Positions 1-11,611 of a DNA stretch of 64,000 nt are shown here, piece after piece. The notes beneath the pieces were generated by a model. The model was given only the letters and a program-made list of their open reading frames with translations. It was not told the DNA's origin and ran no database searches. The DNA is from Colletotrichum lupini (taxonomy: Eukaryota; Ascomycota; Sordariomycetes; Glomerellales; Glomerellaceae), in contig NC_064678.1 in the NCBI RefSeq assembly GCF_023278565.1, forward strand, positions 4,092,001 to 4,156,000, in the 5' to 3' direction. Position 1 is the first letter of the stretch; each line of letters begins with the position of its first letter. A program made the position numbers and the translations under genes.

Positions 1-2062
1 CCGTTGTGTCAGTCTCTCCGCGGGCGGGCGATCTGTATCGTTCCGTGGGATCTGTAGCCACTCCTCAGCTGAAGTAGGATCATCACGGTTGACGGCGGTT
101 ACTAAGCGCAAAAGGAAGTTCGGCAAGCCACTCGAAATGCAAATGGAACAGCAACAACTCAACAACGACACCAGCCCAACCCACGACCCATCAGCAAGCC
201 AGGTGCGTACCTAGAGCCGGACGGCGGCTGTGTGAAATGAGATTTTAATGGGTGGATTGATGGTTGGTTAGGGCCGCTTTCTCCTTGTTGCACCATCGAT
301 CCGACTCCCGGGCCCCCGTACGCATGTCCCCCGTCCCGCCTTGTGTCTCCTGCAGGTTGCATCTCTCTTCTTCCTATTTGCGCAGATAGATATACGTGTA
401 TTGTGCTCATGATGCTCATCGCTGAGGCATATCCAAGGAGAATGACCCACGGGGGAGGGGTGTCGAGGCGTTTCTCTTCCAGGGACCAAGTCAGAAATAG
501 TTTGAAAATTCCCCGTCGTAGCATCCAAGGGTCACGATCCCAGCAGGGACCCAGATAGATGTCTTGACCTAAACAAACGAAATGAGGATGGGCGGCAAGT
601 GTTGAGCCTAAAACTCTGTTTTGTTTTTTCTAATACCCTTTTTTTCGATCTTCCTGATCTACCTCTCAGCCTCAACGACAATGGTCATCGATAACCATTG
701 TCCATGTTTTTCCAGCTTGCCGGATCTTTGTTTTGCAAACATGACGAACAATTCGGATTTCTCGGATTCCAAGGAGACAAAGGCGCGTCCAGCAGGGCCA
801 TCCTGCACGCGCGTCCGTCCCCGCCACGCCGGCACAGGAGCCGGTGATCGCCAGGGATATCCGTATAGGGCCCCCGGTCCATGGTTTTCTGCGCTGTCCT
901 TTGCCGCAAGCCACAGCCGCAGATATGCAGTGGTACCGTAAGGTAGTCGGTCTGGTATGGATGGGTAGATGGAACGGCGCGTCCATGACTTGACCTGCTG
1001 GCCATCTGTTGTATCGGGATTGGTGGTGGGTTACTTCCAGTCAATGTCTCTCAGTCTCTTGACAGCCTCTCTCAAGATGCCAAATACAGTCACCTGCTGC
1101 CTGCTTGCAGTATACGGACGCACAAAACAAATGTGACAGATAGGTTCCAATGACATGACTGCGTGACCCTGTCGAGCTGGAGCTGCCGATGAGATGACCA
1201 GCAGGGACCCGGCACATCCCCAGCGATCCTCGCAGCAGCTTCCGGTGGTTGGTGGGTCCGTCTTGATGGGGCTCTGTGCTCCTGGTATCCACTACCAACC
1301 TGGCTAGGTGAGGTAGCTACTTGGGGCCCGGTACCCCCTGCCAGTTTGGCGGTAGCGCCGTACGGGGCCTGGGCCACCACCCCTCCAAGCCTCCAAGGCG
1401 TGCCGCAGGCCGCAGAGGCTGCAGAAAGAATGTCTGGGCCACCCCGGGAAAAACGAGGAAGGAAGTACACAAATATTATGTCATAGCTGGACGTATGCGA
1501 AGTCTCGACAATTGGCACCAAGGTCCAGGGAAAATAGTCGTTCCTCTAGACTCCAGAGTCTAGGCTTCTCGTTGCTGGCTGGCGCAACATTGGCAAACGG
1601 CCGCACCTTTCCTCTCTCATATGTGAAATTCTCGAACATTTCTTTCCGCCTCTGCCGTTGCGTGACGAAGAGAAAAACGCCTCGAAAAAGAGTATACTAG
1701 GCACCCTAGCGTGCTTCTGCTTTTCGGCGGTATTTTTTGCTTGGGGATCGTCATCGAAACTCTCCTCGTCCGATAACCGTTTTTGGCTTCTGTCTCCCGT
1801 CTCCCGTCCCTCGCCCAACTCAAATTTCTTTCCCCCGAGGGGCGCACCGTGGTCACTGCGTCTTGCAGCCATCCCAGACTCTCTCAAAGTCTACTCCCAG
1901 ACCTCGAATAACATACAACCATATCGAGCCCGGGAAACCACCCCTACCTTACCTTACCTGACCATTCCCTCGAGAAGCAACAACAACTCCACGACTTCCC
2001 TTCCCTTTCCTCGCGGCCACTCCACCAACAAAGTCCTCGCCAGAGAGGCTGCCTCGCCCAGC
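1..2062. other. Intergenic region with 5' leader of the PLC-like gene
   Basis: No convincing gene is visible in the first 1.6 kb. The short open frames on both strands lack splice signals and recognisable domains. The part from about 1.66 to 2.06 kb is pyrimidine-rich and is probably the promoter and leader of the phosphodiesterase gene. It is open in the same frame as that gene back to an ATG at 1658, but the predicted extension is low-complexity and would bury the signal peptide. Confidence 0.5.
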
Positions 2063-3497
2063 ATGACAGGACCACTCTTTGCCCTCTCCCTCGGGCTCTT
2101 ATCCCTCTTCACAGCCCAAGCCGCAGCGCAGGACCAAGTCAGCACGAGCACATTCACCCTCTCCAACACCGACGACGTGACTTTCCTCTCGGGAACCAAG
2201 ACCGTCGCAGTCACCCAGCCCAGGACCCCAACGGGTCCCTACGCAACCTACACCTCGAGAATCACCCTCACGAATGGCGACCTGTCCACCATGACCGGGA
2301 CCATGACGGTCACCGGCAACGTCACCCAAACCACCACAAATTCCGTGGGCCAATCCGTCGTCATCATCTCGGGCCAGACCTCCGTCGTCACCTCCACCAT
2401 CACCGGCACCGATGCCAATGCCACCCAGACCGAGACCGCACCCGCCGGCCCGACAAACACACAGCCCTGCAACAACTACGTCGAGTTCTGCGACCGCAAG
2501 TACAGCAACGTCACCGAGGTCGGGTGTCACAACTCCCCCTTTGTGCGCCCCGGGAACTCGGCCTCCAACCAGGCTCTCGATGTCACCACTCAGCTCAACG
2601 ACGGTATCCGCTTCCTCCAGGCTCAGATCCAGTGGCCCACGAACGGCACGGTACCGCACTTTTGTCATTCTTCCTGCGATATCCTCGATGGTGAGTTTTC
2701 TCTCAAGACAAAAGCTTCATCTTCAAAGAGCCAGTAGCTAACCTTGTTCCGCAGTCGGCCCCATCACCGAATGGCTCACTACCGTCCGCGAATGGGTCGC
2801 CTCTCACCCGTACGACGTCGTCACCATCCTCCTCGGCAACGGCAACTACTCCACCCCGGACCTGTACGCCCCCTTCATCGAATCAACCGGAATCCTCCAA
2901 TACGCCTACCAGCCTCCCTACCTCCCCATGAGACTCGAAGACTGGCCCACCCTATCCCAGATGATCTTGGGGGGCAAGCGCGTCGTCATGTTCATGGACT
3001 ACATGGCCGACCAGCAGAAATTCCCCTGGCTCCTCGACGAGTTCTCCCAAATGTGGGAGAGCCCCTTTGACCCCATGGACCGCACCTTCCCCTGCACCGT
3101 CCAGCGCCCACCCGACCTCTCGCAGGAAGCCGCCCGCGACCGCCTCTACCTCATGAACCACAACCTAAACGCAGAGTACAACATCTTCGGCGCCTCCATC
3201 CTCGTCCCCGCCGTGTCGTTGTTGAATTCGACAAACAACGCCACCGGCAACGGGTCCCTCGGCGGCGCGGCCCAGAACTGCACCCGCGACTGGGGGTTTC
3301 CGCCAAAGGTGCTCAATGTGGACTACTACAACTACGGCGACCCCGAGGGCTCCGTCTTCCAGGTCCAGGCCAAGATGAACAACGTCACGTACACGCGCGA
3401 GTGCTGCGGCAAGGTTACCGGCGCGTCGCCCGGCCGGCCGACTGCCTCGGCATTGGTGCTGGGTTTGGCTTTCGCCTGCGCCCTGTTGCTGGTCTAA
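2063..3497 (+). CDS. Secreted PLC-like phosphodiesterase, probably GPI-anchored
   Basis: Exons 2063-2690 and 2755-3497 are joined across a 64-nt intron with a GCTAAC branch site, giving 456 aa. The start was chosen because it opens directly into a signal peptide (MTGPLFALSLGLLSLFTAQA). Residues 25-130 are a Thr/Ser-rich stalk with N-glycosylation sequons. The rest is a PI-PLC X-type TIM barrel: HNSPF places the first catalytic-type His at residue 156, GIRFLQAQIQ follows, and PHFCHSSC carries the second at residue 199. The C-terminus ends in a short hydrophobic tail (SALVLGLAFACALLLV), typical of a GPI-attachment signal. Fungal members lack the calcium-binding and C2 domains of eukaryotic PLC, and their substrates are mostly untested. 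I infer a cell-surface enzyme. Identity as this superfamily is solid; activity is not shown. Confidence 0.88.
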
Positions 3498-4682
3498 ATG
3501 GCTGACGTAAATTTTTAATGTCTTTTGATAAATTTCCGGTTTCACGCGATGGAAAGCATGTCTGGCGTTTTGGGGGGCTTGTTTAATGCATAGACGGGTT
3601 ACATGGAGAGGGTATTTCACCCTGGTAAATTGTATGGTCATTTTTGGAGGCATGACTACTTTACAATAGGATGCTGTCATGCGAGGCTTGTCACTGCATA
3701 TAAAATACAACTACTATATTGACTATGCTGATATTCCAGATTCTCCGTATGCTATTCAAGTTGACATTAGCTGCTGCCAGGGGATGGTGGCCATGACTGA
3801 ATGACTCCTCTTTGGGAGAATACGATTGTGAACCTGACCAACTCATAACTACACAACTGCATGGCGACCCACAGAAGAAGTCTTATCAACATTCGACTCC
3901 GAGATGATCATGACGAGATACAGATACCTGCCTCCCGACAGCATCAATGAACTTGGAAGATTGGCTATTTGAAACCCAAATTCTCCCTTTTTTTCCCCCT
4001 CCATTACAGCAAAAAATATCTTTGGGCATTCGTTGAGCCCTCATTTCACATCACAGCCCAAAACCTATTTCCCAGGCGTGCAACGAGGTTTGAGGAAGAA
4101 TCCAAGACCACCGTTGCCGGTCTGCTCTCCGTGCCCTCTCCCTGCTCGTCACGTAGACGTGACTTTCAACAGGGAAGAAAACCCGGATGCCGATTTTGAT
4201 CAAAGCGACTTGTTATTGGATCTCCAGATCGCCCGCTGGATAGGGGGACAAAAGCCGACAGTCACGTTACCGGCGCAAAAAGTATACGTGGGATCTATTG
4301 TCTCTTTTTCCCCTATAAACACTCTCTACTCTGGATATATGCTGAACGAAGGGACGGAGAAGGTAAGCTGTACCAGGAGATGAGAACACAGAGCAGACAG
4401 TTGAGAATAACTATATTTCCTAGACCGCAAGATGGTAGATCTAAACATCTAAATCGCCGATAGATTATAGAAAAGGGGAGAGGGGGGGGGAAGAGACAAA
4501 TAAAGTCCTCTCATCTTTAAAACGGTGCAGTGCCATCGCCAAAGACGGAAGCTGAGGCTTACCTCCCCCGAACACACGACGACAAGGGGAGAGAATACGC
4601 AGACGAATATACGCCCTTCCCTCGCCTCGCCCTGCCTCATATCCAAATCTCCCCCCCTCCCACCTCAACCAAGCCCAATCGA

Positions 4683-4806
4683 TCCCCCGTGGTCGAGCGG
4701 TATAACGCCCTGGTCCGTTAGTACAGAACTTGGTATGAAATCTCGCGAAGCTCTACAATTCCGGATTTCGTAAGGTGGCCCCGGTTCGATTTCCGGACTG
4801 GGCACC
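4683..4806 (+). tRNA. tRNA-like sequence, possibly intron-containing or degenerate
   Basis: An A-box-like block (TGGTCGAGCGGT, 4690-4701) is followed about 80 nt later by a B-box-like block (GGTTCGATTTCC, 4783-4794, one T longer than consensus). T runs characteristic of Pol III termination lie downstream, from about 4820. The 4-bp CCGG/CCGG T-stem is intact. The acceptor pairing (4683-4689 with about 4798-4804) has mismatches, and I cannot fold a convincing anticodon arm. It could be a tRNA gene with an intron of about 50 nt or a decayed tRNA-derived copy. Isotype is not assignable by eye. Confidence 0.35.
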
Positions 4807-5005
4807 TGAGCTTTTGCCCTTTTTCTACCTTTTTTCTTGTTTGTACACATGTATATATTTTATACATACCCTTTTCACACCTTGTTTTTTCAACCTCCAG
4901 GCGGGAAGGAAGGTACGCCCGCCCGCCTATATGATAACCCTCGGCAACCACCTCAGTCTTTCGATAAGGTACGTACATGCCCCGGCTCCCCTTGTTTTGC
5001 GAGAT

Positions 5006-5024
5006 CCCCCCCCCCCCCCCCCCC
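5006..5024. repeat. Poly-C homopolymer tract (19 nt)
   Basis: An uninterrupted run of 19 C lies in the spacer between the tRNA-like sequence and the Vid30 gene. The exact length may be affected by sequencing error. Confidence 0.9.
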
Positions 5025-5613
5025 GGTCGACGTGAAATGCTTATACAAAATACACTATCGAGAGGGTGCTCTCATACAATGATAGTAGCCGGGCTAACAA
5101 ACATCTTCCTCACTGGGACAAAATGGTTCAAGGTTCCCCGTATCACACATATCTCGCACATACGTAATTATCATCATCCTACCGACAACATCCAAGGAGC
5201 CGCCGAGGCTTCTGCAGGAACATCAACACGGAACAGTCATTGAGGATGTATTTATTTGTGCAGCAGCGTCGTTTCCGCCCGAAAGGGGAACCGACCGACC
5301 GGCCTATGTAAGACTCAAACCCTTTCCTCTGCCGCATCAGCCAATGCAAGAATCCATCCCCCGCAAAATAAACCAGGACAAGTATAGTCTCTCCATTCCC
5401 ACTCCAAGACGAAGCCTGACGCCAATGATATGATCGTAAGAAACAGAACCAAGAAAACCGCGCACAAGAGTGGAAGGGGGAGGCGCGTCTTCTAATAATT
5501 CACACATGGACAGCGAAGGAGGGAGGTGGTGGAGTACCATCTGTAGATTTGCCCCTGAAACAAGTCTAAGCAGCAAAGTAGCGTTGAGGCTGGCTTGTGA
5601 TTACCGCCACCCT

Positions 5614-8163
5614 CTAAAAAGGCTGGGACTTTGGGATATCTTCGATGACGTCCTGTAAGGAAACAAAGGCGCCTGGTCCGCCATTTTCCCGCAGATCATC
5701 AAGCAGCACGCTTGTCTGGGCGTAGACCTTTTCGAGCGCAGCGCGAGAAGATTTGCCCAATGATACTGTATGACGTTAATAACTAATCAGCATACAACCG
5801 GTGCCACGGAAAAACTCACATAATATCGCAGAGTTGAGCTCCTCTGCCACCGCAAGTCGACCTTTCCTATCCAGCAGGTGTGCAACGTCCTTCTCCTTGA
5901 GCGGGTTGGCGTAGGCAAGGAGCGCGTAGATGTCCGCCAGGTGCTTCGTCACCTCTCGCCTAGGGTCGTTCTTGAACTCGGCGTGAAGCTCCTGACCGTA
6001 GAGCAGAGTTGCTATCTCGAGCTCGTTGATGTCGACAGTCGGTTCGTTGGAGTCCTCAGTGTCCATCTGATCCCAAGCGCCGTTCTCGTTGCCATTAGCA
6101 TCGAGATCCATCGCGCCCAGATCACCGCCATGGCCGTTGCTCTTCTTGGACTCTGACGCAGCCCTCATCTCAGCCGCCGTTCGGACCATCTCGATGAACT
6201 TGCGACAGCGCAACCGGAAGTAAACCTGCTCGTTATCCTTGAGAACTTGGGGATAAAAGGCGTTGGTGTGCTTCAGCGCCCTATCGATGTCGCCTTCCAG
6301 CACAGCTCTCCTAATTCCTGTGTGTTGTCAGCATATAGACGACTTCCTCGCCAGAAACTTGACGTACTTTGCCGCTTGTTGGCATGCTCGTCGTCCTTAA
6401 CATTGATTCCCTCAATGGGAGCATTCGGGTCGAGACTGAGTGCCTTCTTTTCCGCGTTAATTTCCTCCGCGAATGCCCTCGCAGTTTCCACATAACCGTC
6501 ATGCTGCAAGAACTGAAGGACGAGCGCCTGTATCAGTTCTGTCTCGTTCATCGCTGGCGCTAAGCTTGCTGTACTTGTTTCCGAGATTTCCCTCCGGATA
6601 CGTTCTTTTTCTTTCTGTGGTCCCAGAATCGTTAGTGATGTTTCCCTCAAGGCTAACGAGGATCCCGTGTATTGACATCGGAATCAGACACTGATGCTGT
6701 ATATCCACAGTAAAGCACGGCTGACAAGTGCCAATAGCGCGTGTTACTGAAACTCGAGACAGAGAATAATCGGAGGCAGAACAGCATGGCAGTAATAAGA
6801 CAACCAGAATGTAGAAACATGCGGGAGTAGAGGTGAGGGAAAGGACAAAACTGACCGTCATCATGCCCTCAATGTCGAAAACAAAGGGCGTTTGACCAAA
6901 GTTGACACGAATGTGCTCTCCTGACTTCTTGAGACCAACTGTTGGATAGAGGCTACTGCCCTTTCCAATTTCGCGGAAAGCGGTACCTAGAAAAATGAGT
7001 TTGTCATCAATAGGAGTGAGGGACTGGGCTGCAATCCAGACATACCCAACATGTGGCCGTTCTTTGTGAAGAAGGCACAGCCAGTGCGGAAGTTGACACC
7101 ACAGCCGATCACATCAGGTGCAGTAAATGGAGGCCCATAGTTCTTGCCGCCATTCTGCCCAGCGTAACAGTGTCCATCGTCGCTGTGGTAGCCCCACGAG
7201 TCTGGCTCCCAGCCCGGGGGTCTTGAGAGGGCCACAGTCTTGGCCGAGAACCCGATGCCAATCGTCATGCTAACCAATCGTCAGAATACTCGTCACAGAC
7301 CCCACACCAGAGGTCATAACCTACTCATCTCTTTTGCCTGACAAAACCTGGACTTCGAAATAATAGATACCGCACTGCGGAGGCATCGGGTTGTCCGCAC
7401 GTATACTGAACGCCTCATGATCCCGCTCCGTCTGGCCCCGGGGCCCAATGTAGCGAACTTCGAGCCCATCTGAAAGAATATCGAGAGCACCGTACTTGTC
7501 GTCCCTGTTCCACCTCGTAGGTAGTGGGGTAAACGCCTCATCGTCCTCGAATGCTGCAGTCTTCTCGATGACGTCGTAATTCACTCCTCGGTGCGAAGCC
7601 GGCTTACTGTGAAGACTGACGCTGCTCGCGCTCGTCGTCAAGTTTCCACCGGGCTGTGCCTGGGCCGTCTGGGACTCCTTCTGCGCCTGTACCTTTGCAA
7701 AGTGCGCCTCCTCTAGCCGCTGTACGTATGTCGATCCAGTCAAATACGATGGCACGAAGAAACCGCCGTGTCCGCTTGCGCCGCCTGGCCCTCCGTTCTC
7801 GCCCGAAGGGTTCGCCATAAACATATCAAAGACCCTCGAAAAGGACGGCAGATTGTTGGCGCCCCGCGACAAGCGCGCAGACGTGCCATTCAGACTGGCG
7901 CCGTTCCTGTCTGCGTCCATATCGCCGCCCCTGCTCGAATCGTGGTAGGCCGAGGCCGGTTCGAAGGTGATGTCGTCGGAGTTGTTGAGGATCTGAGAGA
8001 TGACCGAAGTTCGGCCGGGGTGGGAGAGGTAGGGCGGGTTATAGTTTGGTGGTGCTCCGGAAGCGACTGAAGCGTAGGAGAAGCGGCGCGGCAGAAGACC
8101 AGAGCTTCCCGTAGGTGTGTTTGATTCCGTGTAATGTGCAGAACCATGGAACGGGTTCGTCAT
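5614..8163 (-). CDS. VID30: RanBPM/Vid30-like scaffold of the GID/CTLH E3 ubiquitin ligase
   Basis: Six exons (8163-7325, 7269-7046, 6986-6856, 6614-6368, 6317-5820, 5765-5614) splice in frame to 696 aa. After a low-complexity N-terminus, residues about 220-398 form a SPRY domain (GIYYFEVQVLSG, IGIGFS, SWGYHSDDG, KNGHMLGTAF, LYPTVGLK, VNFGQTPFVFDI). A LisH motif follows at about 421-455 (LIQALVLQFLQHDGYVETA). A CTLH region at about 480-540 begins RQRIRRAVLEGDIDRAL, and a C-terminal CRA region contains HLLDRKGRLAVAEELNSAI. This order is diagnostic of RanBPM/Gid1 (yeast Vid30), a scaffold subunit of the ligase that degrades gluconeogenic enzymes on glucose return. An acidic Asn/Gly/Asp insert sits between CTLH and CRA. 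Four introns are 50-59 nt; the one at 6615-6855 is 241 nt and uses a GTCAGT donor, so that join is the least certain. Confidence 0.93.
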
Positions 8164-10721
8164 GGTGAGGGGTCGAGGTTCGTGGAGGGGTCGACCAGCT
8201 CGCGCACCCGTGACGTCTCGTACGCAAAGAAGAGCTTCGCAATGCCCCCGAGAAGCCGCAGTCCGAGCTTCTTAGGATGAGGTGACCAGTGGCAGGCGTG
8301 TCTCTGTCTGAGTATCGAGTGATTGGGGTCTCGAATGGGTCTAGAAGGGTGGTCGGTCTGAGTGACGGGACTCGAGTCGGGGGTCCAAGGAGCAATCGAG
8401 TTCGGAATTGCGTGCTAAGACGGAGGTTCAGATCGGTCGAGAGGCACTACTATGATGTGGGTGTGGAGATGGTTTGCCGGGTAACGGTGAAGTGCCTTAG
8501 TCAAGGTTCATTCCGGTGTAGCAAAGGAAGTGAAAAACAGCCGCACGAGACGAGTCGTTCGGAGGAGGAGGGGCTAAAATGCTCCGCTGGACAGCTCGAT
8601 TATCATGATAACGCAGTGATGAGAGATCGGAAGATGGGGGTTGAGTGAGGTCAGGTCGGGGTGCTATCGCTGTGTGGAGTACGTGAGCGGCACACAGGTG
8701 ACAGCGTGAGGTGAGGTACCGGCAAGGAGCGGGATTGCTGGCGAGGTACCTTACGTGAGTCGGGGAAGAACAGGGCCAGGCAAGGTTGTTGTTGTTGGTG
8801 GTGGACGGAACGTGTGGAGTGTGCAGGTGCGGTACGATGCGGTGCAGTGACGGAGGTGAGGTCCAGCGCGCGGACAAATGATAGGCGCCCCCGGGTTCAG
8901 ACTGGAGAGTGGCCTGGTGTGCTGGAGGGTTTGGTATGGCTGAGGTGAGGTGCAGTGCAGTGCAGTGCAGGTCTGGGCTGGGCTGGGCTGAGCTGCTTAG
9001 TTGGGTTGGCTTGGCCATGTTCCGCCCGAGCGTGTCCCACCCGTCGTCCCGGTGCAAAAGCCCACGCCGCTACTACCTATGAAGGCATAGACAATCACGA
9101 GAGCAGGTCACTGTGAGAGGCTAACCCGCCAGTTGAGGCGCCAAACGGGGTAGCCAGTCGCAGCTTGGAGCAGAGCAGCCGCAGGATCCCCCCCTACTGC
9201 AGGCGAGACTTGTCAGGGATCATTGGCACGGTGCTATCGGAGACTAGCCTGGCCAGTTACTGTGTAGGCCGTATGTAGACTCCAGACTCGAGATATCCGT
9301 AGAATGCAAGACTCAAGAGTGTGCCCGTGGACTGTCGAGAGCAACCTAAGAGTGTGTTGCGCTTGTCTTGGAAGCGAAACACGCGGCTCCCCAGAAGGAA
9401 GCATCTCCGGATTGTGGTTCGCATTATGACGGGGCTGTTTCTGCAGGAACTGGGTCTCTGTTACAGTACCTAGGTGAATAGGTAGGCGGAAACGACCTGG
9501 CCATCATATTTGATACATTGATGAACAAAGAAGTCCTTGGGTACGGTCGCCGAGGCGGCGTTCGTTGCAAGCCTTCAAAGAATGGGAATGCAAGTAGAAA
9601 CGTTGTCGTCATGCAGTCAAGGAAACACTGTGCTCCGCTGCCGGGGAACAGCGGCCAACGTGCCAGCCACAGCCTGCCAGGTGCCCAGGTGCCTGCCTTT
9701 CCATCCAGGTTGTCTGGACTCCGGCGCGAGTGCTCCAGCTCTCCACCTTACCTAAGCCAGATCCTCCACGCCCGATCCGACGCTTACATAATGTCACGTG
9801 GCCGGCACCAACCACCAACGTCCCTTTTCCTGGCCTCCTCCATCACAAAGAGGCAAACGAATCTTGATGGGGGAATCATGAAGGGAGGGACCAGTGCTTT
9901 TTTTTTTCCCGCGCACTTTCTCCCGATGGTGGGTTCCCACATGTCTCGCTGAATCGCATCAGCAACCTAACGCCCATCCATCCGTGCCTACCTTCCCTCA
10001 CCGACAGTCACACCCAGTATCTCCATCTCCATCATCACGGTTCTACGATGCACTTGGTCCAAAAGAGTAAAGAGTAGGTAAGACGCTGACCGCTGCGTCA
10101 TGACCAAGGATTGCACCAATTATCATGGGCAGTGCATACATACTCTACCTCTTCGGTTTCCAGCCTCCACGGTGTCTTCATCTTTCCCAACCAAAGCTCC
10201 TCAGCTGAGAGAGCACTTTGCATCCATGCCTCATCTCCGGTCCAAGTGGGACTTTTCACATCCGAGGGTCTCGGCAGTGGGCACAACCTTACCAACTAAT
10301 CCAGCCGGCTCCCTTTTACCGAGTCGAGCCACCTTCAATCACCGTGCATTGTGCACTCAAACTGAGTCGAACGCTTATGAACTGGTTGGAATGGCATCAA
10401 TTCTATAGCCGATAGTCGTACCATGCATGCGCCAACTTGATAGTATACACTCTGTGCCTGCCCAGGCAAACGCCGTAATCCCCATGGCAGCTACCGCGCT
10501 GAACCATGATATTGTGTTTCCGTAACGCCGGCGAGCTAATGCTCCGTGATGACTCCCATCCAGAAACTGCATCGACCATTCAATCCTTGGTCAGATGTTG
10601 CAATCATTTTCCCTCTTGATCCTTAAAACTCCCAAGCTGTTTGGAACATGTGTCGAGGGCCCTCCTCGACGTTCCAACGAGCCCAAACACACAAGAAATA
10701 TCGCAAGCAAGGACGCAGCTA
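8164..10721. other. Intergenic region, Vid30 leader and spacer
   Basis: This spacer lies between the Vid30 start and the Ies4 stop. No gene is supportable. Short tandem repeats (TGCAG and GGGCT units, 8950-8990) and several AGGTACC words occur. Immediately upstream of the Vid30 ATG the minus strand is pyrimidine-rich and probably leader sequence. Confidence 0.5.
8950..8990. repeat. Short tandem repeats (GTGCA)n and (GGGCT)n
   Basis: Four copies of a 5-bp GTGCA unit (about 8950-8970) are followed directly by three GGGCT units (about 8975-8990). This is simple-sequence DNA in the spacer upstream of Vid30. Confidence 0.8.
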
Positions 10722-11611
10722 CTACGCGGCAGAGATGGCCATTGGGGCCGGAGAGCTAGCAGGAACGCTGCCGGGCGCGCTCCGCATCTCGACGTCGGCG
10801 CCGCTGTTGACGGCACTATTGGCGTCGCTTTTAATCTGATCATTCTCCTTGTTCTCCTTGGTGCTGCTGTCGGCTGAGGCGGCGGCAGAGTCCTCGGTGG
10901 TGGGCTCGGGCACGAACTTGGGCGGCGCGGTCCATCGAGGAACCTCCCAGACGATACCTGTGAAGCTCTTGAGGACGAAACCGCCCCTCGCCCATTTGCG
11001 GCAGGGTTTGCCGCTTCGGTCGAGAGCTCGAAGGCCGGCGTTGATGGCACCTTGGTTGGCCTTGGGACCCAGCTTATGTCCAGCAGCGCCACCACGGGCA
11101 TTCGGGTCGATGGTTCCATCCTCACTACATGATTTCATTAGCAAGGAGTCAACGTAGGCAGCAGGCAAAATGGGTATACACACAGTCTCGCCTTCTTCTT
11201 GGGGCCAGGCTTGCCGCGGACCTTGGGCTGTCCATCAGGGCCGAGGCCATTGGCAGCACCAGCACCACGCTTGGTACCCTTCTTCTTGACTCCCTCAGTA
11301 GGAGGACCCATGGATGTAGGTGCTGGAGTTCCATCGCCAGCGGGCGTGCCGGGATTTGAGTCGGACGCCGTCTCGCCATTTGCGATGGCAGGAGCTGCCA
11401 AGGTGGCCGATGTGGCGGGAGAATCTTGCGCTTCTTGAGTCTCCTTGTTTCCATTCGTCTCCTCAACATCCATCTTGACGGGCGAGTCTTCCTTTACATA
11501 ATCGGGATCAAGGGTCCGCTTCAATTTATCGGCGTCGACAGTCAGGGTGATAACGAGGCCGCCCTTGCCTCCATTGGACTTGCGTCGACTGACGGATGCG
11601 GTAGGTGCCAT
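10722..11611 (-). CDS. IES4: INO80 chromatin-remodelling complex subunit, Ies4-like
   Basis: Exons 11611-11184 and 11124-10722 join across a 59-nt intron with a TGCTAAT branch site, giving 276 aa; the junction reads KKARLEDGTID. The N-terminal half is low-complexity (Pro, Thr, Ala, Gly) and ends in a basic stretch (GKPGPKKKARL). The conserved part is GPKANQGAINAGLRALDRSG, then KPCRKWARGGFVLKSFTGIVWEVPRW at about residues 158-205. This resembles the fungal Ies4 family, whose yeast member also carries a short 'KSFSG' core and is a small INO80 subunit phosphorylated in the checkpoint response. The acidic, Ser/Ala-rich tail fits a nuclear protein. The assignment rests on this core motif only; the alternative is an uncharacterised nuclear protein. 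Confidence 0.68.

Larger units (their letters stand above)
3498..5613. other. Intergenic region with tRNA-like sequence and poly-C tract
   Basis: This 2.1 kb spacer holds no protein-coding gene I can support. It contains a tRNA-like sequence at about 4683-4806 and a 19-base C homopolymer at 5006-5024 (both listed separately). The remainder shows only short frames without domains. Confidence 0.5.

Noticed and set aside
1658..2062. In-frame N-terminal extension of the phosphodiesterase
   Set aside because: It would place 135 low-complexity residues before a clear signal peptide; the sequence looks like leader.
2099..2668. A 189-codon minus-strand frame opposite the phosphodiesterase
   Set aside because: Gly/Asp/Val-rich antisense artefact of Thr/Ser-rich coding sequence.
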